Part shown: piece by piece, positions 6,611 through 15,245 of the stretch | How positions within the stretch are numbered: position 1 is the stretch's first letter | How the letters are laid out: the number at the start of each line of letters is the position of its first letter | IMG/VR virus record: IMGVR_UViG_3300032271_001027 | Coordinates: 1-36,075 of that record | Source of the DNA: a virus | Reading direction: 5' to 3' (one strand) | DNA: 36,075 bases | Program-made: the position numbers and the translations under genes | Notes under the pieces: model-generated | Databases searched by the model: none | Told to the model about the DNA's origin: nothing | What the model saw: the letters and a program-made list of their open reading frames with translations, nothing else

Positions 6611-6913
6611 ATGAACAAAAACACACTTATCATTATTGGATTATCGATAGCTTTTTTATGCGGTTGGGCAACACCACGGAATCGTTATCAGCTCATTCAT
6701 TTCGATTTGGCCGACAACAAGAAGCAATATGATGCAACCCGAATGGATACTTGGACCGGTGATATTCAAGTTATTTTCCGAATGCCGGATCCAAATGGCA
6801 GCGATTACCTTTGTGACTATTGGGTTACTATTCCTATCAAAAAAACCGAAAATGAAGCCGTTCGGATTTTTGAAAACAGAAAAGCATACAACGAAAAGCA
6901 ATCTAAAAAATGA
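6611..6913 (+). CDS. Exported or membrane-anchored small protein (candidate cargo), 100 aa
   Basis: The 100-residue protein has an N-terminal hydrophobic segment (LIIIGLSIAFLCGWA, about residues 6-20) preceded by lysine, fitting a signal peptide or signal anchor. A polar domain with WTGDIQVIFRMPDPNG and a CDYWVTIPIKK stretch follows, then a lysine-rich C-terminus. The gene is clearly AT-richer than the virion genes. It overlaps the next gene by ATGA and lies between repressor and integrase, the usual place for genes expressed from a prophage. No family is recognised; superinfection exclusion or another lysogenic-conversion function is inference. Confidence 0.75.
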   Translation: MNKNTLIIIGLSIAFLCGWATPRNRYQLIHFDLADNKKQYDATRMDTWTGDIQVIFRMPDPNGSDYLCDYWVTIPIKKTENEAVRIFENRKAYNEKQSKK

Positions 6914-7719
6914 AAACACTATGCTTCTTTGCATTATTGGGCACCATTTCCCTTCATGCTGACATTGTGAATGGCCCGAATGGCGGGTACATTGTCAACC
7001 AAATCCCCGGTGGAAATACCCTCGTTACGGGAGAAAATTCCAGCACCTACATCCAGCGCAGTGGCCGGAACGTCAACATCATCAGCGACGGCCCCGCGGA
7101 TCTTGGCGCCATCCAGGCCGCACAACTCGTCACCCCACCAGCACCGCAGCCTCCGGAGCCGAATTATTCAATGATACCTCAACCGGTTCAAATTCCCGTA
7201 CTTGAGCCCGTTTGTTATCCAATCCCGCAAAATGATTCTCGGCCAAATGTGGTTCCAGAAAAGTTATCAAGATACATACCTGGCAAAGGTTGGGTGAATG
7301 TCGAATCACCCATAGGCTTAAAACATTCGGCACAAAATGAAGTCTTGATTAATCCCTATACTGACAAATCAATTCCAACAGATTATCCACCAAAAGATCC
7401 CAAACCGTGGCAACAATATCTGATCGCCGCCAAAGTGCCTTCAAACAAACTTATGCGGGAAAGCACAATGTTGGCTTATTTGCACGGATTCCTCGTTCTC
7501 GATAATTACAAAACCCAAATTGGTCACGATCCGGCCAGCGAGAAGAAATATTCGGAACAATTCACCGCGCTACTGGCGCCACTCAGCGCCGATCAGAAAA
7601 CACAAATCCGACAACACCTCTGCGAAGACTTTGGAGTCAAAAATCCCAAAGACATCGAGACCAAAGAAATGATTCCTTACCTCCGGCAATGGATCCGCGA
7701 GCATGGATCCAAATTGTAG
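6910..7719 (+). CDS. Secreted proline-rich protein (candidate cargo), 269 aa
   Basis: The 269-residue protein begins MKTLCFFALLGTISLHADIV, a good signal peptide with a likely cut after HA near residue 17. Residues about 18-75 look beta-rich (GGYIVNQIPGGNTLVTG). A proline-rich stretch (about 88-135, PPAPQPPEPNY) follows, and the last 105 residues look helical (LSADQKTQIRQHLCEDFG). It is coupled by ATGA to the 100-residue gene upstream, so the two probably act together at the envelope. AT-rich base use compared with the virion genes suggests separate acquisition. No homologue is recognised. Confidence 0.78.
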   Translation: MKTLCFFALLGTISLHADIVNGPNGGYIVNQIPGGNTLVTGENSSTYIQRSGRNVNIISDGPADLGAIQAAQLVTPPAPQPPEPNYSMIPQPVQIPVLEPVCYPIPQNDSRPNVVPEKLSRYIPGKGWVNVESPIGLKHSAQNEVLINPYTDKSIPTDYPPKDPKPWQQYLIAAKVPSNKLMRESTMLAYLHGFLVLDNYKTQIGHDPASEKKYSEQFTALLAPLSADQKTQIRQHLCEDFGVKNPKDIETKEMIPYLRQWIREHGSKL

Positions 7720-7900
7720 TCAGACCTGTATCTTTAGAATTCCTACAGAGAAAAATGGCAAAATGTCATTCAGCGATTACCTCATTGTTGGATCCATGAG
7801 TCTGTCTCTTTTGAGATACAGTTGACTGCTTATTCAAATCTGTTAGAGATACATCCATGCATGATGAAACCGACACAAACCGAACATACGGAACCATCCA

Positions 7901-7933
7901 AAGTTGTAGCCAAGTTGTAGCCAAGTTGTAGCC
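7901..7933. repeat. Three tandem 11-bp repeats upstream of integrase
   Basis: AAGTTGTAGCC is repeated three times without spacers (7901-7911, 7912-7922, 7923-7933). A spacing of 11 bp puts the sites on one face of the helix, as expected for cooperative protein binding: integrase arm sites, excisionase sites or an operator. The inner AGTTGTAG also occurs at the -10 region of the leftward early promoter (about 6209-6216). Confidence 0.8.
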
Positions 7934-7951
7934 AGATACCACCATCATACC

Positions 7952-7961
7952 TGCTATAAAT
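7952..7961 (+). promoter_or_regulatory. Integrase promoter, extended -10
   Basis: TGCTATAAAT matches an extended -10 (TGn-TATAAA). The expected start is about 7967, six bases before the ATG at 7973. No good -35 box lies at normal distance, but the 11-bp repeats end 18 bases upstream and could bind an activator or repressor. Confidence 0.5.
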
Positions 7962-7972
7962 ACCACCCACCC

Positions 7973-9139
7973 ATGAGCGCAAAAGTTGTTGGCAAATTCA
8001 AACATCAGGGCAAATCCTACAGCTTCTATCAGAAGCCTGGGAACCCCAATCTCTACATCCGCGTCCAGCACCAGGGAAAGGCCCGATGGAAATGCCTCGA
8101 TACCCCTGACAAGAAGGCGGCGGCGATCCGTGCCGGGATCTGGATTGATTCCCTATTCAACAGCAAGTGGGATGTGCTTGAGACGTTAAAGACCCGAAAC
8201 GAGTTTGCCACCATTGGCGAGATCATCGACGTATTCCTTGCCAACATCCGTCACCTTGGGATCAAGCACGCCACGGCCAAGGGATATGTCGTGAGCTTGA
8301 AGAACATTCTTGGCGATGCCTTGGGCTCAGAGGATCCCTTATCGTTGAAGTCCACCGTGCTCACCGGCGAGACGTTAAACAAATTCGTTGCCGTTTCGCG
8401 CCAGGCACGACGGCCCGATTGGTCCATCTCGGGCCAGATCGGACAGGCGCGTAGCATTTTGAAGGAACGCGAGGGCCGCATGGATATTTACAATGCTTTG
8501 CGGTTACCCGATCTCACCACTTGGAGGAATGCCAAGTGGGCTTTTGAGACCAATATCCGTCGCGGGTTTGTCCCTTTCACGACTCAGCAGGTCCTCGACC
8601 TTGAGGCAGGGGCCGCCCAGCTCTATGACGAACGCAATCCCGTATGGATTTCCTACACCCTCATGAGCCTCTATGGATTGCGTAACAGCATGGTTAAGAA
8701 CCTCAAGAAGAGCGACTTTACCATCACCGAGAGCGCCATCACGTTTATTGTCAAGGGAGACTATGCCGAGGCCAAGGCCGTGGAGCACACTATTGACAAG
8801 GAGACCTACGAGAAGATCACGACCTTCTTTGACGATGGCGAATATGTCCTGCCAGGGTCGAAAACGAAACGCCAGCACGCCAGCAATACCGAGCTAAACA
8901 ATTTCATGCGGCGCTTTGTGGATCGATCTACTCAGGGAGAGCGTAAAAAAGCGTATTTGCTTCGTAGACAGGCCGCCACCGTCATGGCCGATGCCAAGGA
9001 CATCTTTGCCGCGCAGGCCATGTTGGGGCATAAAAGCGTCAAGACAACCGAGAACGATTACGGTCCCCGCGTGCTTCGCAGTCCTGGCATTTCTCCTGAC
9101 GACATCCGGAAGTATTACCGGATCGAGAGGCAGGCCTAG
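7973..9139 (+). CDS. int: Tyrosine integrase
   Basis: This 388-residue site-specific recombinase is expected to integrate and excise the phage genome. Residues 1-65 form an N-terminal arm-binding-like part, about 75-190 a SAM-like core-binding domain, and about 200-388 the catalytic domain. Catalytic residues visible are Arg I in LYGLR (R237), Arg II in YLLRRQAAT (R331/R332), the second His in LGHKSVKTT (H353) and the nucleophile in ENDYGP (Y363). The usual HxxR histidine before Arg II appears replaced, with Tyr328 in that position if R331 is the active Arg. The gene ends convergently with the last virion gene, their stops sharing one CTAG. Confidence 0.93.
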   Translation: MSAKVVGKFKHQGKSYSFYQKPGNPNLYIRVQHQGKARWKCLDTPDKKAAAIRAGIWIDSLFNSKWDVLETLKTRNEFATIGEIIDVFLANIRHLGIKHATAKGYVVSLKNILGDALGSEDPLSLKSTVLTGETLNKFVAVSRQARRPDWSISGQIGQARSILKEREGRMDIYNALRLPDLTTWRNAKWAFETNIRRGFVPFTTQQVLDLEAGAAQLYDERNPVWISYTLMSLYGLRNSMVKNLKKSDFTITESAITFIVKGDYAEAKAVEHTIDKETYEKITTFFDDGEYVLPGSKTKRQHASNTELNNFMRRFVDRSTQGERKKAYLLRRQAATVMADAKDIFAAQAMLGHKSVKTTENDYGPRVLRSPGISPDDIRKYYRIERQA

Positions 9140-9363
9140 TGGAATTTATAATGGGGCGTGGGGTAGAGGCCCCGGGTCGCCGTCTGCACGATGAATTTTT
9201 GAACCGTGACCCGTTTGGCCGCCAGGGCATCGGTGATCAGTTTATTGGTGTAGGTGCGACTGGTCTTCCATTCATTTTCCAGATCCTGACGGGAGAACCA
9301 TCCCGGCGGCACCGTGTCGGCCCGCTTGATGCTTTTCATTTGATTCAGGGTCGGCGGTTTCAT
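9136..9363 (-). CDS. Small winged-helix-like protein, 75 aa
   Basis: Read from the ATG at 9363, which overlaps the metallophosphoesterase stop (ATGA). The 75-residue product contains PPGWFSRQDLENEWKTSRTY, then TNKLITDALAAKRV and a short beta end, a layout like a small winged helix. It is the last gene of the long leftward late operon and meets the integrase tail to tail. The frame upstream to 9498 only overlaps the neighbour. Function unknown. Confidence 0.7.
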   Translation of the reverse strand: MKPPTLNQMKSIKRADTVPPGWFSRQDLENEWKTSRTYTNKLITDALAAKRVTVQKFIVQTATRGLYPTPHYKFH

Positions 9364-10352
9364 TGGAATTTCCCAGCAAGCTGACCCAGCAGGGACCGGC
9401 CCCCAATGATTGGAATGTTTAAGTGGAGGAATTCCCCGCTGCGGGCCACCGACTGAATGGCAAAACCATGCGTCCAGGACGTTGGGAATGTATGGCACCA
9501 GAGCGGTTGGAGTTCACAGAGGCACCCAGGATTCCACGACTTGATCTGCCCGGTGTGGACCGGCCGAGCACTGGATGATTGCTCCCTGTGCGTATGGCCA
9601 AAGACAATGTTCCCGGCAAACGAGGAGAGCATCGTTGTCGTGGCCTGCTTCGATGTGGAGGATCCGTGGGTAAAGTAGCACTTGCCCCGCTTGATCGTCC
9701 CCGAGAGCGACAGGCCGTCATAGCATTCGGCCTGACGATAGTAGGGAATGCCGCGTTCTTTGAGCCGGAGGAGAAACTCCGGGGCAAAGGCCCGCCGGAG
9801 ATACTCAGCATCCTTGGAGTTGCGTAATGTTTGCGTGATCGCCCATTGCTCAATCCGGCGCTCGTGGTTGCCCTCGATGTATTCCACTTTGGCACGAGGC
9901 GCTGCGGCCTGCAGCGCATCGAGGAATGCATTGGTGGCCGCAATGTCGGCCTCATAAGTATAGGAGGACTCCGCCACAAATCCCATCACATGGTGTTGGG
10001 CGAGGAATCCCCCGCAGTCGACATGGTCTCCGAGGAGGATTATCTCATCCGGGTCGAGGGCTTGGATGTCACCCAGGCACGCTGCCAGCGCCGCTTTGTC
10101 AACCTTGGCCCCATGTGTATCGGGAATGATAACCCTGACGATGTCGTCTTTCCCTTTGCGGGTTGGTTTGGCTGGGGTGATGACCCGAGCCTTTGGAGTG
10201 TGGAGGTGACGGTCGAGGGTAGCGGCAAGCTTTGCTTTGGACGATTCCGAGGCCTTGAGCTGATCCTTGAGCTTGGCAATCTCAGCGGCATGAGACGACG
10301 CCTCTAGGTCAGCACGCAGGGCCTTGGCTGAGATGAGGCGTTTCATGGTCAT
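9360..10352 (-). CDS. Calcineurin-like metallophosphoesterase
   Basis: The 330-residue protein has an N-terminal coiled coil (about residues 10-50) and a complete set of metallophosphoesterase motifs: IPDTHG (76-81), LLGDHVDCGG (106-115), GNHERR (161-166), FTHG (227-230) and FGHTH (251-255). These bind two metal ions in phosphatases and nucleases of this fold. The substrate cannot be told; DNA/RNA phosphodiesters, nucleotides or phosphoproteins are possible. Its place is unusual: it follows the largest virion protein gene with an ATGA overlap and so is expressed late, which allows a virion-associated or late DNA-processing role. Confidence 0.9.
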   Translation of the reverse strand: MTMKRLISAKALRADLEASSHAAEIAKLKDQLKASESSKAKLAATLDRHLHTPKARVITPAKPTRKGKDDIVRVIIPDTHGAKVDKAALAACLGDIQALDPDEIILLGDHVDCGGFLAQHHVMGFVAESSYTYEADIAATNAFLDALQAAAPRAKVEYIEGNHERRIEQWAITQTLRNSKDAEYLRRAFAPEFLLRLKERGIPYYRQAECYDGLSLSGTIKRGKCYFTHGSSTSKQATTTMLSSFAGNIVFGHTHREQSSSARPVHTGQIKSWNPGCLCELQPLWCHTFPTSWTHGFAIQSVARSGEFLHLNIPIIGGRSLLGQLAGKFQ

Positions 10353-13300
10353 CTTGCCACATCCGGCATCATGTTGTTGTTGACCTTAAAATAATCGAAA
10401 TGGAATCCCTGCAGCGGTTGTCCGTAAGTGGGCGATCCTTTGTCCTGGTCGGTGACACGGTTCATGTCCTCGATGCGGTCCATGCGGATACGGCGGACGA
10501 CCCCTTGTGGCCCGAAATTGGAGGCCAGCGGGTTTGCATTCCGATGGACCTTGGAAAAGGAAGTGAGGACGGCATTGACTTCTTTGCGCTTTCCTTCCCC
10601 GATCCCGTTTTCACCAGGTAAGCCTTCCTTGTGGTTTTTCACATACTGCATGATGGAATCACGGATCGCAGCCGCATCATTGTTGTGAAACGGGAAAAGC
10701 CCCTGATTGATTCCCTTGAGGACATTCCGCTGCACTGCCGAGTCATCGATTGTATGGGCAAGGAGATGCCCTTCCTTGGAGACCGAATACTCAAACGGTT
10801 CCCAAAAATTCCGAGTGATTGAACGGATATTTCCAAGGTTGAGGATGCGATAGCTGCCGGACTCTCCCGTTCCCGTGCGGTTCACCTTCATCCGATACAC
10901 ACCACCCTGCCCGGCATCATTGCGCCAAGTATTGGCAATGGACTGAATCCATGGTCCGAAATGCTGGAGCGCACCCATCGTGGCCGGGAGCTGCGATCCG
11001 GAGATCACTTTCTTGCCATCGACCATGCGCGGGCCGAGCACGGGATCATTCTTGGGTCGTAGGGCCGTGCCGACCGCCGAGGCGATTTGATCTTTGCGTA
11101 GCTGATCTGTCTGTTTGATTTCGTCTTGAGATTTGAAAGTGACCGTGCCGTTGTCATTACGCAGGAAATCATTTTCAAAGACTCCGGGCCGTCCTGGCAC
11201 GGGTCGCAGGTTGACCAGGTTCGACCGCGCCATGTCATAGGGAGACCCCGACGGGGCAATTTGAGTTCCCTCGGTACGTTTGGCACCGAGATCGATGCCG
11301 TTCAGCCATGAATCGTAAGAACTGACATATTTTGCCAGTTGTTTGGAAAGTGTCGGAGAAGATCCAACCAAGGGATTGTCTTTGAATATCGTAGATAATG
11401 AACCGATCACCTTTCCGGTTTGCGGATCTATGGAAACACCTTGAGCACCTAATGATCGGGCATTCATGGCAAGAATGGATCGGGTGGCCGCATCGGGGTC
11501 AACATTTGCAGGCAATCCTTTGCGGATCGAATTCACATCGATACCGGCTTGATTCATATGTTCGGCAAAAATTTCATCCCGCGCCCAATCCAGCGGATGT
11601 TCATCACCGGCCGCCATCCCATTGTCGGAGAGTTGCTGGACCCGTTGCGTGACCCGATCATCCAACGGGGGAAATGTCGGGATGGGTTGCTTATCTTTGA
11701 TTGCCCGATCCATGAGCGCCCGTTGTTCTGATTCAACTTGAGCTTTGGCATATTCACGGGCACGGGCATCGATTCCATCATCCCCGTAAAGTTGTTGGAT
11801 GAAATTCCGTGCATCGGATCGTTGCGCTCCATCCATGACATTGGATGCCAGGATCGCATGGCCGAGCCCTTCATGAATATCTGCCGGGTGCTCCGCATCG
11901 AGGTTAATGAAAACCCGTGCCCGCTGGCCGGGGGGGGCATCGACAAACCATCCTGCAGCACCCCGTCCACCGAGTGCGGCGACGTTGGCCGAATAGTCAG
12001 TTCCATCGAGGGGAACCGTATCGGCCGGTGCAATCCCTGGTTGATTGGCAAGCGCAGTTCCGACCTGTTTGTCAAAGGCCCCCTGTTCAATGACGTTTCC
12101 CGTGGCCGGATCAACTTTGGGTTGATTATCGAGCGGAATGACATCGGTGCCTTTAAGTGAAAGCAGACCTTGAATTGCGGCAAGGTTTTGGAGGCGACTT
12201 GCCGGAAGATTGGCAACCTTATTGACATCGCCACCGACCAATGCCGTATCCGCCAGGAATCTTGCCACATCTTGATTGCGTTCCCTGGTTGAATTTCCCA
12301 GAACGCGGGACGCAAGGCCCCCAGCCGCGCCAAAACCAAATCCAGCACCGACCGTGGCACCGGCCTGTTCGTCATTCTGGCCAATGGTTAGCGGAAGCAT
12401 GGAGAGCGAGCCGCCAATTCCCCTTTCGACCGCCGCACCCGCCGTGCGCGAGGCGCCGACCAGCACGGGATTGTTAGCTTTTGCAGCGATGCGTCTGACC
12501 CATGCAGGATAGGAATCTGAATTTGCTATTCGTGAAGGTGTTGAATCGATGGCGCCCGTTCCTCCGGTGGCCACGGCATCACCGGCTGCCGTGCGATAGG
12601 CTTCCGGGATGGCAGGGTTGGAAGCAATGGCGCCAAGCGCATCTTGACGCAACGGCCCCATGGTGTCGGAGGCCTCACGCAGGATCGTACCCGCGACCTG
12701 AGCGCCTTGGCCAACCGTTCTGACCACGGCCGCACCTTTGCGCAGCGCCAGGTATCCAAGCACGGGTTTCATGGCCGACCAGAGAGGGTTGCCACCCTCC
12801 TCATCATGGGAGGCACCACTCCACCCGACGAGCCCCGCACCACCGGCAAGGGCACCCCCGGCGATATCCGCCCCATCATAGACCTTGTCTCCGATCTTGA
12901 CCGCAGGGATCACCGCATTGACTCGGTCGATGGCGGCCTTGGCAAGGTTATCGAGCGCATCATTGGCAATGATTGTTCCCGATCCGAGCCCTTGCAAGAC
13001 GCGGCCGGAAGCATATTTGACCATGTTGCCAATCGGCACTTTGGAGATTAGCGCACCTGCGGCCCAGGCAATCTGATTTTCCGGCGCTGAGGCCATGGCG
13101 GCGGCACCGGTCAGATCCTTGAGTGGTGCGGTGTCTGGGTTATTGAATGATGCGGCAAGCGCCTGTTGAACTGCTTGTCTCGATGCATCATCGGGAGCCA
13201 ACATGGAAATAATTTGAGGAACCGACGTGACCGTTGGGTGTGCGATCTCCCGTTTGAATGCATTGTTCTCGAGATAATTCCCATACCCAGCATCGGCCCC

Positions 13301-13999
13301 AGCCTTGATTTGCTCGGGAGTGGCATTAACGAGTCCGGCATCGGCCGATCCATCAACAAGGCCTTGGATCCCTTGCTTTACTTGTTTGTAAAGAAGTTTG
13401 GTGTTCATCCCGGCATTGCGGACACCCTGCAGCCACGAGTTAGCCACGGCCGTTTCATGGTTAAGAAATTTCTCCGTGGTATCAGCAAGATCACCATTGT
13501 AACGCGGCACATTCCAGAGGTCTTTGATCCCGCCATAAGTCGTCTGGAATAAACCCCCAATACCTCCAGCGATATTGGAAAGAGCCGAACTCATAAAGCT
13601 ACCCCCCACCCGTTGACGGGCCGCCTGGGCGGCATCCCATTGATCTCGGGTCATGTCGACCGACGGATCATTGAGCGCATCGACCTGCATTTTATCCAGA
13701 TCGGTCGATGAATAGGTTTTTGGCTGGATCGGACCGAGTCCCGTGGCGTTGTAGGGACTTGGCGAGGATGGCCCAGCAAGCGGGGATGCGGGCATGGATG
13801 ACCCATACGCAGCATTGATATGACCAGCGGCCTGGGCTTGATCTTCCATGGCCGCGATGTCTGCATCGCTATAGATTGCCCCATCCGTGGATGGCGTGGG
13901 TGCAACGGACGGTGCTGGCATTGGCGCGGGTTGCGTATCACCCGGCGCTGAGGCCATGGCGTTCAGATCCTCATCGCTGACGATGTCGCCGATGGCCAT
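10349..13999 (-). CDS. Giant internal virion protein with a zincin-like motif, 1216 aa
   Basis: From the ATG at 13999, four bases after the preceding stop, the frame encodes 1216 residues. The first 130 are Ala/Pro/Ser-rich. Residues about 300-560 contain several Gly/Ala-rich, membrane-prone stretches, as in ejected internal proteins of podoviruses. Residues 709-714 read HEGLGH inside a DIHEGLGHAIL segment, and about 105 residues later comes LDWARDEIFAEHMN, which could supply the third metal ligand. This is the HExxxH version of a metallopeptidase site. By size and position (last large protein after tail and internal genes) it is the likely counterpart of T7 gp16-type ejection proteins. The 18-residue extension to 14053 overlaps the previous gene and is rejected. 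Confidence 0.85.
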   Translation of the reverse strand: MAIGDIVSDEDLNAMASAPGDTQPAPMPAPSVAPTPSTDGAIYSDADIAAMEDQAQAAGHINAAYGSSMPASPLAGPSSPSPYNATGLGPIQPKTYSSTDLDKMQVDALNDPSVDMTRDQWDAAQAARQRVGGSFMSSALSNIAGGIGGLFQTTYGGIKDLWNVPRYNGDLADTTEKFLNHETAVANSWLQGVRNAGMNTKLLYKQVKQGIQGLVDGSADAGLVNATPEQIKAGADAGYGNYLENNAFKREIAHPTVTSVPQIISMLAPDDASRQAVQQALAASFNNPDTAPLKDLTGAAAMASAPENQIAWAAGALISKVPIGNMVKYASGRVLQGLGSGTIIANDALDNLAKAAIDRVNAVIPAVKIGDKVYDGADIAGGALAGGAGLVGWSGASHDEEGGNPLWSAMKPVLGYLALRKGAAVVRTVGQGAQVAGTILREASDTMGPLRQDALGAIASNPAIPEAYRTAAGDAVATGGTGAIDSTPSRIANSDSYPAWVRRIAAKANNPVLVGASRTAGAAVERGIGGSLSMLPLTIGQNDEQAGATVGAGFGFGAAGGLASRVLGNSTRERNQDVARFLADTALVGGDVNKVANLPASRLQNLAAIQGLLSLKGTDVIPLDNQPKVDPATGNVIEQGAFDKQVGTALANQPGIAPADTVPLDGTDYSANVAALGGRGAAGWFVDAPPGQRARVFINLDAEHPADIHEGLGHAILASNVMDGAQRSDARNFIQQLYGDDGIDARAREYAKAQVESEQRALMDRAIKDKQPIPTFPPLDDRVTQRVQQLSDNGMAAGDEHPLDWARDEIFAEHMNQAGIDVNSIRKGLPANVDPDAATRSILAMNARSLGAQGVSIDPQTGKVIGSLSTIFKDNPLVGSSPTLSKQLAKYVSSYDSWLNGIDLGAKRTEGTQIAPSGSPYDMARSNLVNLRPVPGRPGVFENDFLRNDNGTVTFKSQDEIKQTDQLRKDQIASAVGTALRPKNDPVLGPRMVDGKKVISGSQLPATMGALQHFGPWIQSIANTWRNDAGQGGVYRMKVNRTGTGESGSYRILNLGNIRSITRNFWEPFEYSVSKEGHLLAHTIDDSAVQRNVLKGINQGLFPFHNNDAAAIRDSIMQYVKNHKEGLPGENGIGEGKRKEVNAVLTSFSKVHRNANPLASNFGPQGVVRRIRMDRIEDMNRVTDQDKGSPTYGQPLQGFHFDYFKVNNNMMPDVAR

Positions 14000-14003
14000 G
14001 GGC

Positions 14004-15242
14004 TTACTGGATCTGCTTCCACTGACCGTTTCCGAGCGACTGGAAGGTTCCACGCCCAGGGATCGTTTTAATCACCGGAGCTGTGGCGGCAGGCACTGAA
14101 GCCGGAGCCGCCGATTGGTTTCCAGTAACAGACGCCGACGGAGAATAGGAAAATTGCTTGAGGAGGTCTTGGTTGACCGAAGGCATTTTGTCGATTTGCG
14201 CTTTCTTGGCGTCGATTGCCTTGTTGAGGATCCCAACATATTCACCCACCGAATTTTTGAATGTTTCGGGGGATTGATAGGTCTGCAAACGATTGACCGC
14301 ATCCTTGACGGCCTGAGCTTCCTGCTGGGTGATTCGGAAACCAAGTGATGACCCCGGGGTGGAGGCCTCGTCCTTGAGCATGTTGATTCCGGAAATTAGA
14401 TTCTGTCCTGATACTTGTGCCAAACGTGCTTGCAAATCACGTTGACCCGGTGTTACGGCCGGGAGGAAACGAGCCGCCCCGACTACATATTTCAGTTCCG
14501 GATGGTCGGCGATTGCCTGCAAATTGTCGCGCTGCGTTTCAAGTGAGGAGACCTGGTTGCTTGCATCCTGCAATGCTTTCCCTTTGGCCAGCTCCCCGGC
14601 AATGACCTTGGATTGGGATTCGGCCGTCTGGGCCTGCAGGTTTTGATCTTTCATCCCCTGGGTGGAGATTTCATGTTGCATCTGCTGGAGCTTGAGCTGC
14701 TTCTCCGGGTCTTGAAGTTCAAGCTGTTTGAGCATCAGGGCATCAAAAGCTTTATGGGCTTGCAAACGATCCGCCGGGGTCAAATCGATGTTGACCCGAC
14801 CGGTCTGGATCATGAACTTGTCAAAATCAGAATACTGCGGCTGGGCGGTTTGCCGCCCTGCCTGTTGGCCAACCTGTTGTTGGTTCATGCCCATCCCTTG
14901 ATTGGCCGCACCATTCGGCGTGTAGGGATTGGTTGCTGGGTTAAATGTGACCGATGTTCCAGATTGCGAAGGATCTGATCCTGCGCTGCCTGGGTTCCCT
15001 AATTGAGCCGCCGATGGCGCGGGCGGTGGCATCGGCCCCGAAGTAAATCCATTGGGGTCATCCATGGTTGCCAGGACGGCCGGATCGATTCCGCTGGAGG
15101 TATTTTGGGGCATCGATTGCGCAAGCATGGGCGCAATGCCCGCCGCTTGCAGGTCTGCCGGGCTGATCCCTTGCTGGGGAATGGTGATCGAGCCATTGCC
15201 TTGGGCGGGTACGCCCAGGTTCATGAGTTCTTCGGCGGTCAT
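14004..15242 (-). CDS. Probable internal virion protein, 412 aa
   Basis: The 412-residue protein has a Gln/Pro/Asn-rich first third (residues about 1-135), then a long helical region with much Gln, Lys and Ala (about 150-320) and a Ser/Pro/Ala-rich end. Composition and position between the 145-residue and giant internal proteins fit an ejected internal core protein like T7 gp15. No enzymatic motif is visible. The role is inferred from gene order. Confidence 0.75.
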   Translation of the reverse strand: MTAEELMNLGVPAQGNGSITIPQQGISPADLQAAGIAPMLAQSMPQNTSSGIDPAVLATMDDPNGFTSGPMPPPAPSAAQLGNPGSAGSDPSQSGTSVTFNPATNPYTPNGAANQGMGMNQQQVGQQAGRQTAQPQYSDFDKFMIQTGRVNIDLTPADRLQAHKAFDALMLKQLELQDPEKQLKLQQMQHEISTQGMKDQNLQAQTAESQSKVIAGELAKGKALQDASNQVSSLETQRDNLQAIADHPELKYVVGAARFLPAVTPGQRDLQARLAQVSGQNLISGINMLKDEASTPGSSLGFRITQQEAQAVKDAVNRLQTYQSPETFKNSVGEYVGILNKAIDAKKAQIDKMPSVNQDLLKQFSYSPSASVTGNQSAAPASVPAATAPVIKTIPGRGTFQSLGNGQWKQIQ

Positions 15243-15245
15243 GTT

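Larger units (their letters stand above)
7720..7972. other. Intergenic region upstream of integrase
   Basis: These 253 bases contain no convincing gene. They hold weak inverted repeats (CTGTA...TACAG near 7727-7749), a direct-repeat cluster at 7901-7933 and an extended -10 box at 7952-7961. By position next to the integrase this is the most likely place for attP, but the crossover core cannot be told without a host junction. Confidence 0.5.

Noticed and set aside
7727-7749. Terminator after the cargo genes (CTGTA...TACAG)
   Set aside because: A 5-bp stem with a 13-base loop and no T-run is too weak to claim.
7901-7933. CRISPR-like or origin iteron array
   Set aside because: Three head-to-tail 11-bp units without spacers cannot be a CRISPR array, and no replication initiator gene is adjacent; regulatory or att-arm sites are more likely.
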